Assembly (NCBI GenBank): GCA_009784775.1
Contig: WQXQ01000013.1
Location: forward strand, 1-34,198
Reading direction: 5' to 3'
Source: Treponema sp.
Lineage (GTDB): Bacteria > Spirochaetota > Spirochaetia > Treponematales > Breznakiellaceae
Length of the DNA: 34,198 nt
The notes below the pieces were generated by a model, which ran no database searches, was not told the origin of the DNA, and saw only the letters and a program-made list of their open reading frames with translations. Positions 16,618-23,996 of the stretch are shown in pieces. Position numbers and translations under genes: made by a program. Each line of letters starts with the position of its first letter. The first letter of the stretch is position 1.

Positions 16618-18192
16618 ATGAACAAGTTTATTTTTGTCTCAGGCGGTGTTTGTTCCAGCTTGGGAAAAGGTGTTGCCGCTTCTTCTCTGGGAGCCTTGCT
16701 GGAAGGCCGGGGATTGAATGTCTGTATGATCAAATGTGACCCCTATATCAACGTAAACGCAGGGACGATGAGTCCTTTTGAACACGGCGAAGTATATGTT
16801 ACCGATGACGGGGCCGAGACGGACCTGGATTTGGGCAATTATGCCCGTTTTACCAAAGGCTATTTAAGCAAGGCTAACTCCCTGACCACCGGCCAGGTGT
16901 ATCAGGCCGTTCTTGAAAAGGAACGGGCGGGAGGATACAAGGGGCGCTGCGTACAGGTTATCCCGCACATAACCGATGAGATAAAAAACCGGATATTAAC
17001 GGTTGCCAATGAAGATACCGACGTAATTATTGTAGAAATTGGCGGCACGGTAGGCGATATTGAATCCGTCCCTTTTCTGGAAGCGGCGCGGCAAATAATT
17101 CATGAACATGGCAAGACAAACGCCCTTTCGGTACACCTTACCCTTATCCCGGAAATCGCAGACGAACTTAAAACCAAGCCCACCCAGCACTCGGTCAAAA
17201 CCATGCAGGAAATGGGCATTCAGCCCGATATTCTTATCTGCCGCGCCCCGCAAATGCTGGACGAGGATACCCGCCGGAAAATTGCCCTGTACACCAATGT
17301 TGATCCCGATGCGGTATTTACTTCCCGTACCATTGATACTACAATGTATTATGTACCACTGATGTTTTTTGAGCAAAAACTGGACCAGGTGGTGCTGAAG
17401 AAAATAGGGGTGCCAAGCCGTCATACGGACCTTGATTCATGGTATGCGATGATGCGGCGATACGATGCGCGAAACGGCAAAGTACGCATTGGCATTGTGG
17501 GTCAGTTTGTAGAGTTGCATGATGCGTACAAGTCCGTGTACGAGGCACTTTTTCACGCGGGAGTGGAATGTGGGGTTGAGGTTGCATTGGTTAAAATTGA
17601 CTCTCTCAGCCTGGAAAAAGCGGAAAACGCCGATTCTATGCTTACATCAGTTGATGGTGTGCTGGTACCCGGCGGCTTTGGCGTACAGGGAATAAACGGC
17701 ATGATACGAGCGGCAGCCTGGGCACGAACACACCACATTCCCTACTTTGGCATTTGTCTGGGAATGCAGGTCATGGCAATCGAATGGGCGCGAAACATAC
17801 TTGGCTGGGACGATGCGGATTCCGCTGAATGTAACCGGAACTCCGGGCATTTGGTAATCAGCCAGAATGCCATGCGGCTGGGCGCCGGTGAATCGGCGGC
17901 CGAACCGGGAACCCATATCTTTGCCGCGTATGGCGTGCCGCAGCTATGGGAGCGCCACCGGCACTGCTATGAACTTGCCAACGAGTACCGGGCCGATATG
18001 GTTAAATCCGGCCTGAAAATGGCAGCGCTTACCCCGGCAGCCGCAGACAATCTGGTAGACTGCATCGAATGGCCAAATCACCCCTGGGGAGTAGGCGTAC
18101 AGTTCCACCCTGAGTATAAATCAAAACCCACCGCCGCCGCCCCCCTCTTCAAACATTTCGTCACCGCAGCAAGAGGAAAAAGAAATGAATAA
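16618..18192 (+). CDS. pyrG: CTP synthase
   Basis: This 524-residue enzyme makes CTP from UTP, ATP and glutamine. The synthetase domain begins FIFVSGGVCSSLGKG (Cys in place of the usual Val in GVVSSLGKG) and includes CDPYINVNAGTMSPFEHGEVYV and the IGGTVGDIES block (141-150). The class I glutamine amidotransferase domain has the oxyanion strand PGGFG (351-355), the nucleophile C380 in GICLGMQ, and H497/E499 in FHPEY. The length is normal. It is a core gene, here at the head of an operon with lptC (8-base overlap), lptA and lptB. CTP feeds CMP-sugar and phospholipid precursors, which may explain the linkage to envelope genes. Confidence 0.98.
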   Translation: MNKFIFVSGGVCSSLGKGVAASSLGALLEGRGLNVCMIKCDPYINVNAGTMSPFEHGEVYVTDDGAETDLDLGNYARFTKGYLSKANSLTTGQVYQAVLEKERAGGYKGRCVQVIPHITDEIKNRILTVANEDTDVIIVEIGGTVGDIESVPFLEAARQIIHEHGKTNALSVHLTLIPEIADELKTKPTQHSVKTMQEMGIQPDILICRAPQMLDEDTRRKIALYTNVDPDAVFTSRTIDTTMYYVPLMFFEQKLDQVVLKKIGVPSRHTDLDSWYAMMRRYDARNGKVRIGIVGQFVELHDAYKSVYEALFHAGVECGVEVALVKIDSLSLEKAENADSMLTSVDGVLVPGGFGVQGINGMIRAAAWARTHHIPYFGICLGMQVMAIEWARNILGWDDADSAECNRNSGHLVISQNAMRLGAGESAAEPGTHIFAAYGVPQLWERHRHCYELANEYRADMVKSGLKMAALTPAAADNLVDCIEWPNHPWGVGVQFHPEYKSKPTAAAPLFKHFVTAARGKRNE

Positions 18193-18778
18193 AATTGTTC
18201 TCTGTTCTTTTTTCTTTGTTCTTTTGTCCTGTTCCTTTGACTACGGTAATCAGGAAGGCGGTGATAAAAGCCTGCCTGATATAGTGATGAACAATGTCGA
18301 GTATGTGCGGGTGCGATCCGCTGATCCGCAAGCGCGGTTTAATGCGGAGCGGGTGGAACGGTATGAAGAACGCCGCATCATGGAATTGCGGAATTTTTCT
18401 TTTGAACAGTTCGGCAATCGCGGCGATGAAGTCAATGCCCACGGAAGAGCCGGAAGCGCTTCTATGGAAATCGATTCCGGGGATATTCGCCTTGACGACG
18501 GAGTGCGAATCGAGGTTGAGTCCGAAGATATCGCCATCGAAACCAGATGGCTTGAATGGAAAGACAAGGCCAAATCTTTGAATGGCGGCCTGGGAGAAGA
18601 GGCAACTGTGTTCAGGGAAAATGGCACCAGTTTTACCGGCATTGGTTTTTATGCCAATGCGCGGCGGCGTGTCTGGGAATTTTCCGGCACCGTAATCGGT
18701 ACCTATATTCACAATGACAAGGAAGAGCACAAAGAAGACGAACAGGAAGACGAAGACGAAGGAGCATTAGACGAATGA
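18185..18778 (+). CDS. lptC: LptC-like lipoprotein of the lipopolysaccharide/lipid transport system
   Basis: The 197-residue protein has a lipoprotein signal (LLSC, Cys 16). An LptC/OstA-like beta-jellyroll follows: ELRNFSFEQFG, SGDIRLDDGVRIEVESEDIAIETRWLEW, ENGTSFTGIGFYANARRRVWEFSGTVIG. In the Lpt machinery LptC links the inner-membrane LptB2FG complex to LptA. Position between pyrG and an LptA/LptB pair supports the call. The last 25 residues are an unusual acidic tail built from GAAGAC-like codon repeats. LptF and LptG are not in the window. Confidence 0.8.
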   Translation: MNKIVLCSFFFVLLSCSFDYGNQEGGDKSLPDIVMNNVEYVRVRSADPQARFNAERVERYEERRIMELRNFSFEQFGNRGDEVNAHGRAGSASMEIDSGDIRLDDGVRIEVESEDIAIETRWLEWKDKAKSLNGGLGEEATVFRENGTSFTGIGFYANARRRVWEFSGTVIGTYIHNDKEEHKEDEQEDEDEGALDE

Positions 18779-19383
18779 AGCAAATAGCGTGTATCCTGTC
18801 TTGTTTGCTTTTCTCTGTGTATGCAACGGCGGATACATTCACTTTCAAGGCGGATAAAATGTCCGGCACCAAAGCGCTGGGCAGGGAAACCACCATTCTG
18901 TCAGGCAATGCGGAAGTCCGTTCGGATAATCTGATACTGCGGGCCAACCGAATAGAAATACAGGGCGATGACAATCAATTTATCGATTGTTCCGGCGGGG
19001 TCTGGGGCATGGAAGAAGAAAAAAACATCATTTTTGAAACCGACCGCCTGCGCTATGATCGAAAACTAAAAATCGCCCGGCTGGAAGGCAACTCGACCCT
19101 TGAAGACAAAAAAAATGAAATTGTGGCAAAAGGCCGTTTTATCGAATATGACGACCAGAACGAAATAACGGTATTTCAAATTGGTGTGCGATTGTTTAAG
19201 GATGATATGGTATGCCGCGCCGAATATGCGGTATACCGCCGCAACGAGAAGCTGCTGGACCTTTCCGGTTTTCCGGTAGTTTTCAAAAAGGACGATGAAT
19301 TCAGGGCTGATCGTATACGGGTTGATTTGGAAACCGACGATGTAACCATGGAAGGCGCCGTTTCCGGAACTATCAAAAATTAA
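18775..19383 (+). CDS. lptA: LptA/OstA-like periplasmic transport protein
   Basis: The 202-residue protein has a signal peptide ([21 protein letters not shown]). OstA-type repeating strands follow: [44 protein letters not shown], then [29 protein letters not shown] and [23 protein letters not shown]. LptA forms the periplasmic bridge that carries lipopolysaccharide or, in treponemes, related lipids to the outer membrane. Its ATG overlaps the lptC stop by four bases. The length is close to family norm. Confidence 0.88.
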   Translation: MKQIACILSCLLFSVYATADTFTFKADKMSGTKALGRETTILSGNAEVRSDNLILRANRIEIQGDDNQFIDCSGGVWGMEEEKNIIFETDRLRYDRKLKIARLEGNSTLEDKKNEIVAKGRFIEYDDQNEITVFQIGVRLFKDDMVCRAEYAVYRRNEKLLDLSGFPVVFKKDDEFRADRIRVDLETDDVTMEGAVSGTIKN

Positions 19384-19396
19384 GGGAGCTACATAT

Positions 19397-20128
19397 TTGG
19401 AACGGCATACCTTGGGCGTAACGGATATCCGTAAACGTTTTGGCAAAAAAGAAGTCGTGCGCGGCGTCAACTTTTCGATGTGCAATGGCGAGGTTGCGGG
19501 TCTGCTGGGACCAAACGGCGCCGGCAAGACAACGATCTTTTACATGATAGTCGGCTTTTATCAGCCCAGCGCTGGTTTTGTCAGCATGGACGATATTGAC
19601 ATTACATCCAAGCCCATGTTCCGCCGGGCGCGGATGGGCATTGCCTATCTGCCGCAGGAAGCCTCTATTTTCCGCAAACTGACCGTAGAACAAAACATTT
19701 GGGCTATTCTTGAAAGCCGCCGCGACATTGACAAAGACGCCAAAAAGGAACGGCTGGAAAAACTGCTCGATGACTTTGGCATTGCCCGGATACGAAAGCA
19801 GTTTGGATTTACCCTTTCCGGCGGCGAGCGGCGGCGCACCGAAATTGCCCGCGCCCTTGCCACCGAACCCAAATTCCTGTTATTGGATGAGCCTTTTGCC
19901 GGCATTGACCCCATTGCCGTATTTGAAATCAAACAGATTATCCGCCGTCTTGCCGAGCAGGGCATTGGCGTACTGATTACTGATCACAATGTCCGGGACA
20001 CCCTGGAAATAACTACTGAGGCATTTATTATTGCTGAAGGTTCTATTGTGGCGCGGGGTGACCGCGATGCGATCCTCGCCAACGAAATGGTCCGCGAGGT
20101 GTATCTGGGCTCTGAATTCAGGATGTAA
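19397..20128 (+). CDS. lptB: LptB, ATPase of the lipid export ABC transporter
   Basis: The 243-residue ABC ATPase has Walker A GPNGAGKT (38-45), a Q-loop near 87 (LPQEASIF), signature LSGGE (140-144), Walker B FLLLDEP (160-166) and switch His 197 (ITDHNVRDT). The [11 protein letters not shown] and DEPFAGIDP sequences are diagnostic of LptB. The start is TTG 19397, with AAGGGAG about eight bases upstream; it is 13 bases after lptA. It powers extraction of lipid from the inner membrane with LptF/LptG, encoded elsewhere. Confidence 0.95.
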   Translation: MERHTLGVTDIRKRFGKKEVVRGVNFSMCNGEVAGLLGPNGAGKTTIFYMIVGFYQPSAGFVSMDDIDITSKPMFRRARMGIAYLPQEASIFRKLTVEQNIWAILESRRDIDKDAKKERLEKLLDDFGIARIRKQFGFTLSGGERRRTEIARALATEPKFLLLDEPFAGIDPIAVFEIKQIIRRLAEQGIGVLITDHNVRDTLEITTEAFIIAEGSIVARGDRDAILANEMVREVYLGSEFRM

Positions 20129-20134
20129 TACGGG

Positions 20135-20157
20135 GCTATATAGCCTTACTATATAGC
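20135..20157. terminator. Convergent-gene hairpin overlapping a stop codon
   Basis: GCTATATAG and CTATATAGC form a perfect 9-bp stem with a five-base loop between lptB and the convergent DRTGG gene. It contains the stop codon of the latter. There is no T-run on either side, so termination is only likely, not certain. Confidence 0.55.
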
Positions 20158-20505
20158 GCGTGTACCACCGGTTCTAAGGCCAGCCTCGTACAGTTTGCCG
20201 CAGGAAATAAACATGGGATGTTTGGTACCACCAAGGACAATATCCGCCTCTTCCGCCATTTCAACCATGTCGCGGCTGGGTACCTTGCCCCGTACAAAGA
20301 TAATAGCATGAATATCAAGCAACGATGCGGTACGGATAACCTGAGGATTTACCAAGCCTGTCAAAAGGAGCACACGGTCTTTGACAAAGGCCATAACATC
20401 GCTCATCAAGTCCGACCCACAGGCGGAAGAGACCTCCCTGTCTGCCTGGTCTTCACCGAAAAAGAACTGTCCTTCAAGTAATGTAACTGCTTCTGATACG
20501 GTCAT
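20149..20505 (-). CDS. DRTGG-domain protein
   Basis: The 118-residue protein has the small DRTGG fold (TVSEAVTLLEGQ, then DREVSSACGSDLMSDVMAF, VLLLTGLVNPQVIRTASLLDIHAIIFVRGK). The domain occurs alone or next to CBS domains and often near redox enzymes; its ligand is not established. The frame is open to 20571, but a promoter at 20526-20555 and a GGGGG ribosome site favour ATG 20505. It lies downstream of the V-ATPase B gene on the same strand but with its own promoter. Confidence 0.8.
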   Translation of the reverse strand: MTVSEAVTLLEGQFFFGEDQADREVSSACGSDLMSDVMAFVKDRVLLLTGLVNPQVIRTASLLDIHAIIFVRGKVPSRDMVEMAEEADIVLGGTKHPMFISCGKLYEAGLRTGGTRAI

Positions 20506-20525
20506 TGTACCCCCACTCTTCCCCC

Positions 20526-20555
20526 AGCATAGCATAAAAGGGCTTTCTTGTTCAA
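20526..20555 (-). promoter_or_regulatory. Putative promoter of the DRTGG gene
   Basis: The minus strand reads TTGAAC (20550-20555), an 18-base spacer and TATGCT (20526-20531). It gives a leader of about 14 bases to ATG 20505. Confidence 0.5.
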
Positions 20556-20617
20556 GAGCGGAAACAGACATTTTTGGGGTTTTTGTGGGGGTGGGGCTGG
20601 GTGGTTTTGGGAAGCCT

Positions 20618-22051
20618 CTAGTGCCGGGGAGCGTATTTTTTGATAAATTCCTGTTTAACCCGCAGCAGATCTTCCCGGGGCAATTCCATTAAAACCTGCC
20701 AGCCCAGATCCAGGGTGCGGCCTATATCACGGTTTTCGGTTTCACCCTGGTTCAGGAAAACGTGCTCGAACCGTTCGCCGAATTTCAGATAACGCTTGTC
20801 GCTGGCGGAAAGTTCTTCCTCGCCGATAATTGACGACAGGTTACGGACCTGTTTTACCTTTGAATAAGCAGCAAAAAGCTGGCTGGAAACATCTTTGTGG
20901 TCTTCCCGTGTCATGCCGGGGCCGATGCCGTCCTTCATCAGACGGGAAAGGCTGGGCAGGCCAGCCACCGGCGGATAAATGCCCCGCTGGGAAAGCTCGC
21001 GGTCAAGGACAATCTGGCCTTCGGTAATGTAGCCGGAAAGGTCGGGAATGGGGTGGCTGATGTCATCGTTGGGCATGGACAGAATCGGCAATTGGGTGAT
21101 GGATCCGGAAGAACCTTTGATTTTTCCCGCCCGTTCGTACAGCGAAGCCAGGTCCGAGTACAGGTAACCGGGATACCCTTTCCGGCTGGGCACTTCCCCC
21201 CGAATCGAGGAAACTTCCCGCAGGGCTTCGCAGTAGTTGGTCATGTCGGTCATCACCACCAGAACGTGCATATTTTTTTCATAGGCCAGATATTCCGCAG
21301 CGGTAAGGGCGCACCGGGGGGTTACCAGCCGTTCAAGCGAGGGGGCATCGGCAAGCGAGAGAAACACGACCACATTGGACAGTACGCCGGAATGTTCGAA
21401 GTCATCAAGGAAAAAGCGGGCAACATCGTACTTTACCCCCATGGCGCAAAATACAATGACAAAGCGGTCGGAGACCGCCCGGTCGCCATCCGCACGGTCT
21501 GTGACCGCACGATCGGAGGCTGCCGACCCGGTATCCAGGATTTTTGCCTGCCGGATGATTTGAGCGGCAAGCCGGTTATGGGGAAGGCCGCTGCCGGAAA
21601 AAATCGGGAGTTTTTGCCCGCGGATAAGGGTGTTCATGCCGTCAATGGCAGAAATGCCTGTTTGGATAAAGTCGCGGGGATATATGCGGGCATAGGGATT
21701 AATCGGCAGGCCGTTCACATCAAGCATGGTTGAAGAGAAAATGTCGCCGTAACCGTCAATCGGCTCGCCCAGGCCGTTGAAAATGCGCCCCAACAGACCG
21801 GGGCCAACCCGCAATTCCATGGGTTTACCCAGAAATTCAACCCGTGAGTCATCCGCGGAAAGGCCGGTGCTGCTGCCAAAAACCTGAATCGCAGCCCAAT
21901 CCTCGCTTATGTCGATTACGCGGCCCAGCCGCCTGCCTTCATTGCGGTCGTAGACGGCCACTACCTCATTGTAAAAGACATCACGGCTGCGGGCAGTAAT
22001 AACCACCGGCCCTTCTATGCGGGTAAGCCCTTTGTACTCAATGCCCCTCAT
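20618..22051 (-). CDS. atpB: V-type ATPase/ATP synthase subunit B, with a repeat-derived insertion
   Basis: The 477-residue non-catalytic B subunit of a V/A-type rotary ATPase is clear throughout: [16 protein letters not shown], a degenerate P-loop region [58 protein letters not shown] and [18 protein letters not shown]. It would sit in the V1 hexamer with subunit A. No other V-ATPase gene is in the window, although these genes usually cluster (A, B, D, I, K). About 20 residues after RQAKILDTG are an insertion of DRAVS-like pentads encoded by 15-nt palindromic repeats (21465-21524). The start ATG 22051 lies about 8 bases from a good -10 box. Confidence 0.97.
   Translation of the reverse strand: MRGIEYKGLTRIEGPVVITARSRDVFYNEVVAVYDRNEGRRLGRVIDISEDWAAIQVFGSSTGLSADDSRVEFLGKPMELRVGPGLLGRIFNGLGEPIDGYGDIFSSTMLDVNGLPINPYARIYPRDFIQTGISAIDGMNTLIRGQKLPIFSGSGLPHNRLAAQIIRQAKILDTGSAASDRAVTDRADGDRAVSDRFVIVFCAMGVKYDVARFFLDDFEHSGVLSNVVVFLSLADAPSLERLVTPRCALTAAEYLAYEKNMHVLVVMTDMTNYCEALREVSSIRGEVPSRKGYPGYLYSDLASLYERAGKIKGSSGSITQLPILSMPNDDISHPIPDLSGYITEGQIVLDRELSQRGIYPPVAGLPSLSRLMKDGIGPGMTREDHKDVSSQLFAAYSKVKQVRNLSSIIGEEELSASDKRYLKFGERFEHVFLNQGETENRDIGRTLDLGWQVLMELPREDLLRVKQEFIKKYAPRH
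21465..21524. repeat. Four tandem 15-nt palindromic units inside the V-ATPase B gene
   Basis: The plus-strand consensus is CGGTCNNNGACCGCM, a 5-bp inverted repeat per unit, in units at 21465, 21480, 21495 and 21510; the fourth is most diverged. In protein they give D-R-A-V-S/T pentads between the P-loop region and the FCAMGVKYD block. Confidence 0.9.
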
Positions 22052-22059
22052 AAATAGGT

Positions 22060-22088
22060 ATAATACCTCATTTTTTGGCTCTATTCAA
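22060..22088 (-). promoter_or_regulatory. Promoter of the V-ATPase B gene
   Basis: The minus strand reads TTGAAT (22083-22088), a 17-base spacer and TATTAT (22060-22065). The -10 lies within a perfect inverted repeat AGGTAT-A-ATACCT (22056-22068), a possible operator. The transcript would start within 1-3 bases of ATG 22051. Confidence 0.65.
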
Positions 22089-22104
22089 TGATTTGTACTA
22101 TACT
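22075..22104 (+). promoter_or_regulatory. Putative promoter of the AAA ATPase gene
   Basis: TTGGCT (22075-22080), an 18-base spacer and TATACT (22099-22104). The predicted start is at ATG 22111 itself. It overlaps the divergent promoter of the V-ATPase B gene. Confidence 0.5.
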
Positions 22105-22110
22105 TATAGT

Positions 22111-23409
22111 ATGGTGCAGAGAATCGAATACCTGAAACGCCTGGAAAAATGGCAGGAAAAACAGCAGGTAAAAGTAATAAGCGGAGTGAGGGGCTGCGGT
22201 AAAACAACCCTGCTTGCCCTGTATATCGATCAGCTCAAACGTTCAGGCGTGGAAGATGGGCAGATTATGTATATCAGCATGGATGATCCGGAAAGTGAAT
22301 CCCTGCTGCATTATCAAGGTTTGTACAGTTATATAAAAAAGCGGCTGTGCAAAGAAAAATGCACATACATTTTTATTGATGAAATGCAAAAGTGCGCACA
22401 GTATGAAAAGGCAATTGACGGGCTTTTATTAAAGAATCAGGTTAATGTATTTGTTGCTGTTTCAGGCAGCTATTGTTTTACTGATATACCGCATATTGAA
22501 ATTAAGATTTTGCCATTGTCTTTTGCCGAACACTTGATTTTTGCGAAAGTACGGAATAGAAGTCCGCAAATTCCGGCAATTGCGCCGCAAAAACCTGAAC
22601 CGCTCCGTATGGAGCCGCTCCGAATGGAGCGCAGACTCCCCCGGCAAAAAGCGCAAGTGGAAAAATATTTGCAGCGGGAAGCATTTCACCATTACCTGAG
22701 TTTTGGCGGATTTCCGTTTGCGGCGACTCTGGGCGGCGATGCAGGTTTGGTACGCCAATGCGTTGAAGGAATCTATCACACGATTTTAATCAAGGATGTT
22801 GCGCGGCAGGCGGGAATACACGATATTCCCCTGCTGGAGCATATTGCACGCGTAATGAGTCATTCCATTGGTTTGGGTCTCAACGCAAAAAAAATCAGCG
22901 CAGAGATTAGCGTAAAAGGGAAAAAAATTACCGCTGACACGGTGGAAACGTATATGCAGGCCCTGGTCAATGCCTGTGTGTTTTATTTCATTGGGCGGTT
23001 TGATATTAAGATCGGAAAGCGCCTGAAAACCCTTGGCAAATATTACATTGCCGATACCGGCATACAGAATTTGCTGCTGGAAAAGGTACCAGACCTGAAT
23101 GGCCAGCTTGAAAACATTGTTTGCATGGAGCTATTACGCCGGGGTTTTCAGGTGTATATTGGCAAATACGGCAACGATGAGATTAGTTTTGTGGCTGTTG
23201 AATCATCAGATGATTCGGCGGATAATATTAGTTATTTTCAGGTTATGGCTGCCGTTCGGGATAATCCTGCGTATGCCGGAAAATTTTCCGCGCTGGAACA
23301 AATACCAGGCAATCACCCTAAATACATTATAAGTCTGGATCAGACCCCATTTCGTTCACATCACAACGGCATTACCCAGCGGAATTTAATTGAATGGCTG
23401 ATTCCATAA
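22111..23409 (+). CDS. AAA ATPase of the DUF4143 family
   Basis: The 432-residue protein has Walker A GVRGCGKT (25-32), Walker B YIFIDEMQ (86-93) and a sensor-like VAVSGSY. A helical middle (YLSFGGFPFA, then IYHTILIKDVARQAG) is followed by a DUF4143 C-terminal domain (LGKYYIADTGIQNLLL, LENIVCMELLRRGFQVYIGKYGNDEISFVAVE). In relatives the last motif is usually EIDFV with a nuclease-fold Asp; here it is EISFV, so the Asp is lost. ATG 22111 is chosen over a TTG at 22075 because the promoter overlaps the TTG. An EPLRM-EPLRM insertion lies at residues ~163-172. Function of the family is uncertain; mobile or accessory roles are common. Confidence 0.9.
   Translation: MVQRIEYLKRLEKWQEKQQVKVISGVRGCGKTTLLALYIDQLKRSGVEDGQIMYISMDDPESESLLHYQGLYSYIKKRLCKEKCTYIFIDEMQKCAQYEKAIDGLLLKNQVNVFVAVSGSYCFTDIPHIEIKILPLSFAEHLIFAKVRNRSPQIPAIAPQKPEPLRMEPLRMERRLPRQKAQVEKYLQREAFHHYLSFGGFPFAATLGGDAGLVRQCVEGIYHTILIKDVARQAGIHDIPLLEHIARVMSHSIGLGLNAKKISAEISVKGKKITADTVETYMQALVNACVFYFIGRFDIKIGKRLKTLGKYYIADTGIQNLLLEKVPDLNGQLENIVCMELLRRGFQVYIGKYGNDEISFVAVESSDDSADNISYFQVMAAVRDNPAYAGKFSALEQIPGNHPKYIISLDQTPFRSHHNGITQRNLIEWLIP
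22597..22626. repeat. Two tandem 15-nt palindromic units inside the AAA ATPase gene
   Basis: The units are GAACCGCTCCGTATG and GAGCCGCTCCGAATG. Each spans a 5-6 bp inverted repeat with a four-base centre (GCTCC-GTAT-GGAGC and CGCTCC-GAAT-GGAGCG). They encode EPLRM twice, in frame. Confidence 0.85.
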
Positions 23410-23455
23410 TTGACATCATTGTGTACAGCAGTACAATGTAATCAGGGGGTGTCAG

Positions 23456-23980
23456 ATGGCAATAGCGGAACAGGCAGGAGACCTGCGCCTTGAGCAAATT
23501 GACGGTATTGAATATGCAATGAATTCGCCGGGGTATAAGCATCAAATGGCGGCAGGACGAATTCTTGCCCAGTTGAATGCTCAATTATCCAATCCTCAAT
23601 ACGTAATAAAAGCGGCGCCCTTTGATGTGTTTCCCCTGTATGACCAAGGTGATAAAAAAACGCTGGTTCAGCCCGATATTTTCATTGTCTGTAATTGTTC
23701 AAAGCTGCACAATAATCGTTACAATGGCGCGCCGCAGTTTATCATTGAAATTTTGTCTTCAAACCGATCGCATGGCATGGTTACCAAATTGAATCTGTAT
23801 AAACAGGCTGGCGTTACTGAGTATTGGATTATTGATCCGGAAGATCACATAATAATTGCTTTGGAACTTATTGCCAGAGAGTATTTTCATCGTGCATACA
23901 GCGGAAAAAGCACCGTTTCGTTAGCATCTGTTCCCGGTTGTGCCGTGGACTTCAAGAAAGTTTTTGAACCGGCAATGTGA
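23456..23980 (+). CDS. Uma2-family (DUF820) PD-(D/E)XK-type protein
   Basis: The 174-residue protein shows the Uma2 pattern: KHQMAAGRILAQLNAQL, then QPDIFIV with D74, PQFIIEILS with E98, and K111 in the TKLNLYKQAGVTEYWIIDP block. These residues form the restriction-endonuclease-like core. Length and order fit the family. AGGGGG precedes ATG 23456 by about eight bases. The biological role of Uma2 proteins is not settled. It lies between the AAA/DUF4143 gene and a sensor kinase on the same strand, about 47 bases after the former, so cotranscription is plausible. Confidence 0.9.
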   Translation: MAIAEQAGDLRLEQIDGIEYAMNSPGYKHQMAAGRILAQLNAQLSNPQYVIKAAPFDVFPLYDQGDKKTLVQPDIFIVCNCSKLHNNRYNGAPQFIIEILSSNRSHGMVTKLNLYKQAGVTEYWIIDPEDHIIIALELIAREYFHRAYSGKSTVSLASVPGCAVDFKKVFEPAM

Positions 23981-23996
23981 CAAGGGTAGGGATGGT

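Noticed and set aside
18161-18730. 189-residue minus-strand ORF across lptC
   Set aside because: It is a shadow of the lptC frame, which has a lipobox, overlap coupling and family pattern.
20897-21733. 278-residue plus-strand ORF opposite the V-ATPase B gene
   Set aside because: It is fully antisense to a highly conserved gene in GC-rich sequence and has no ribosome site or recognisable family.
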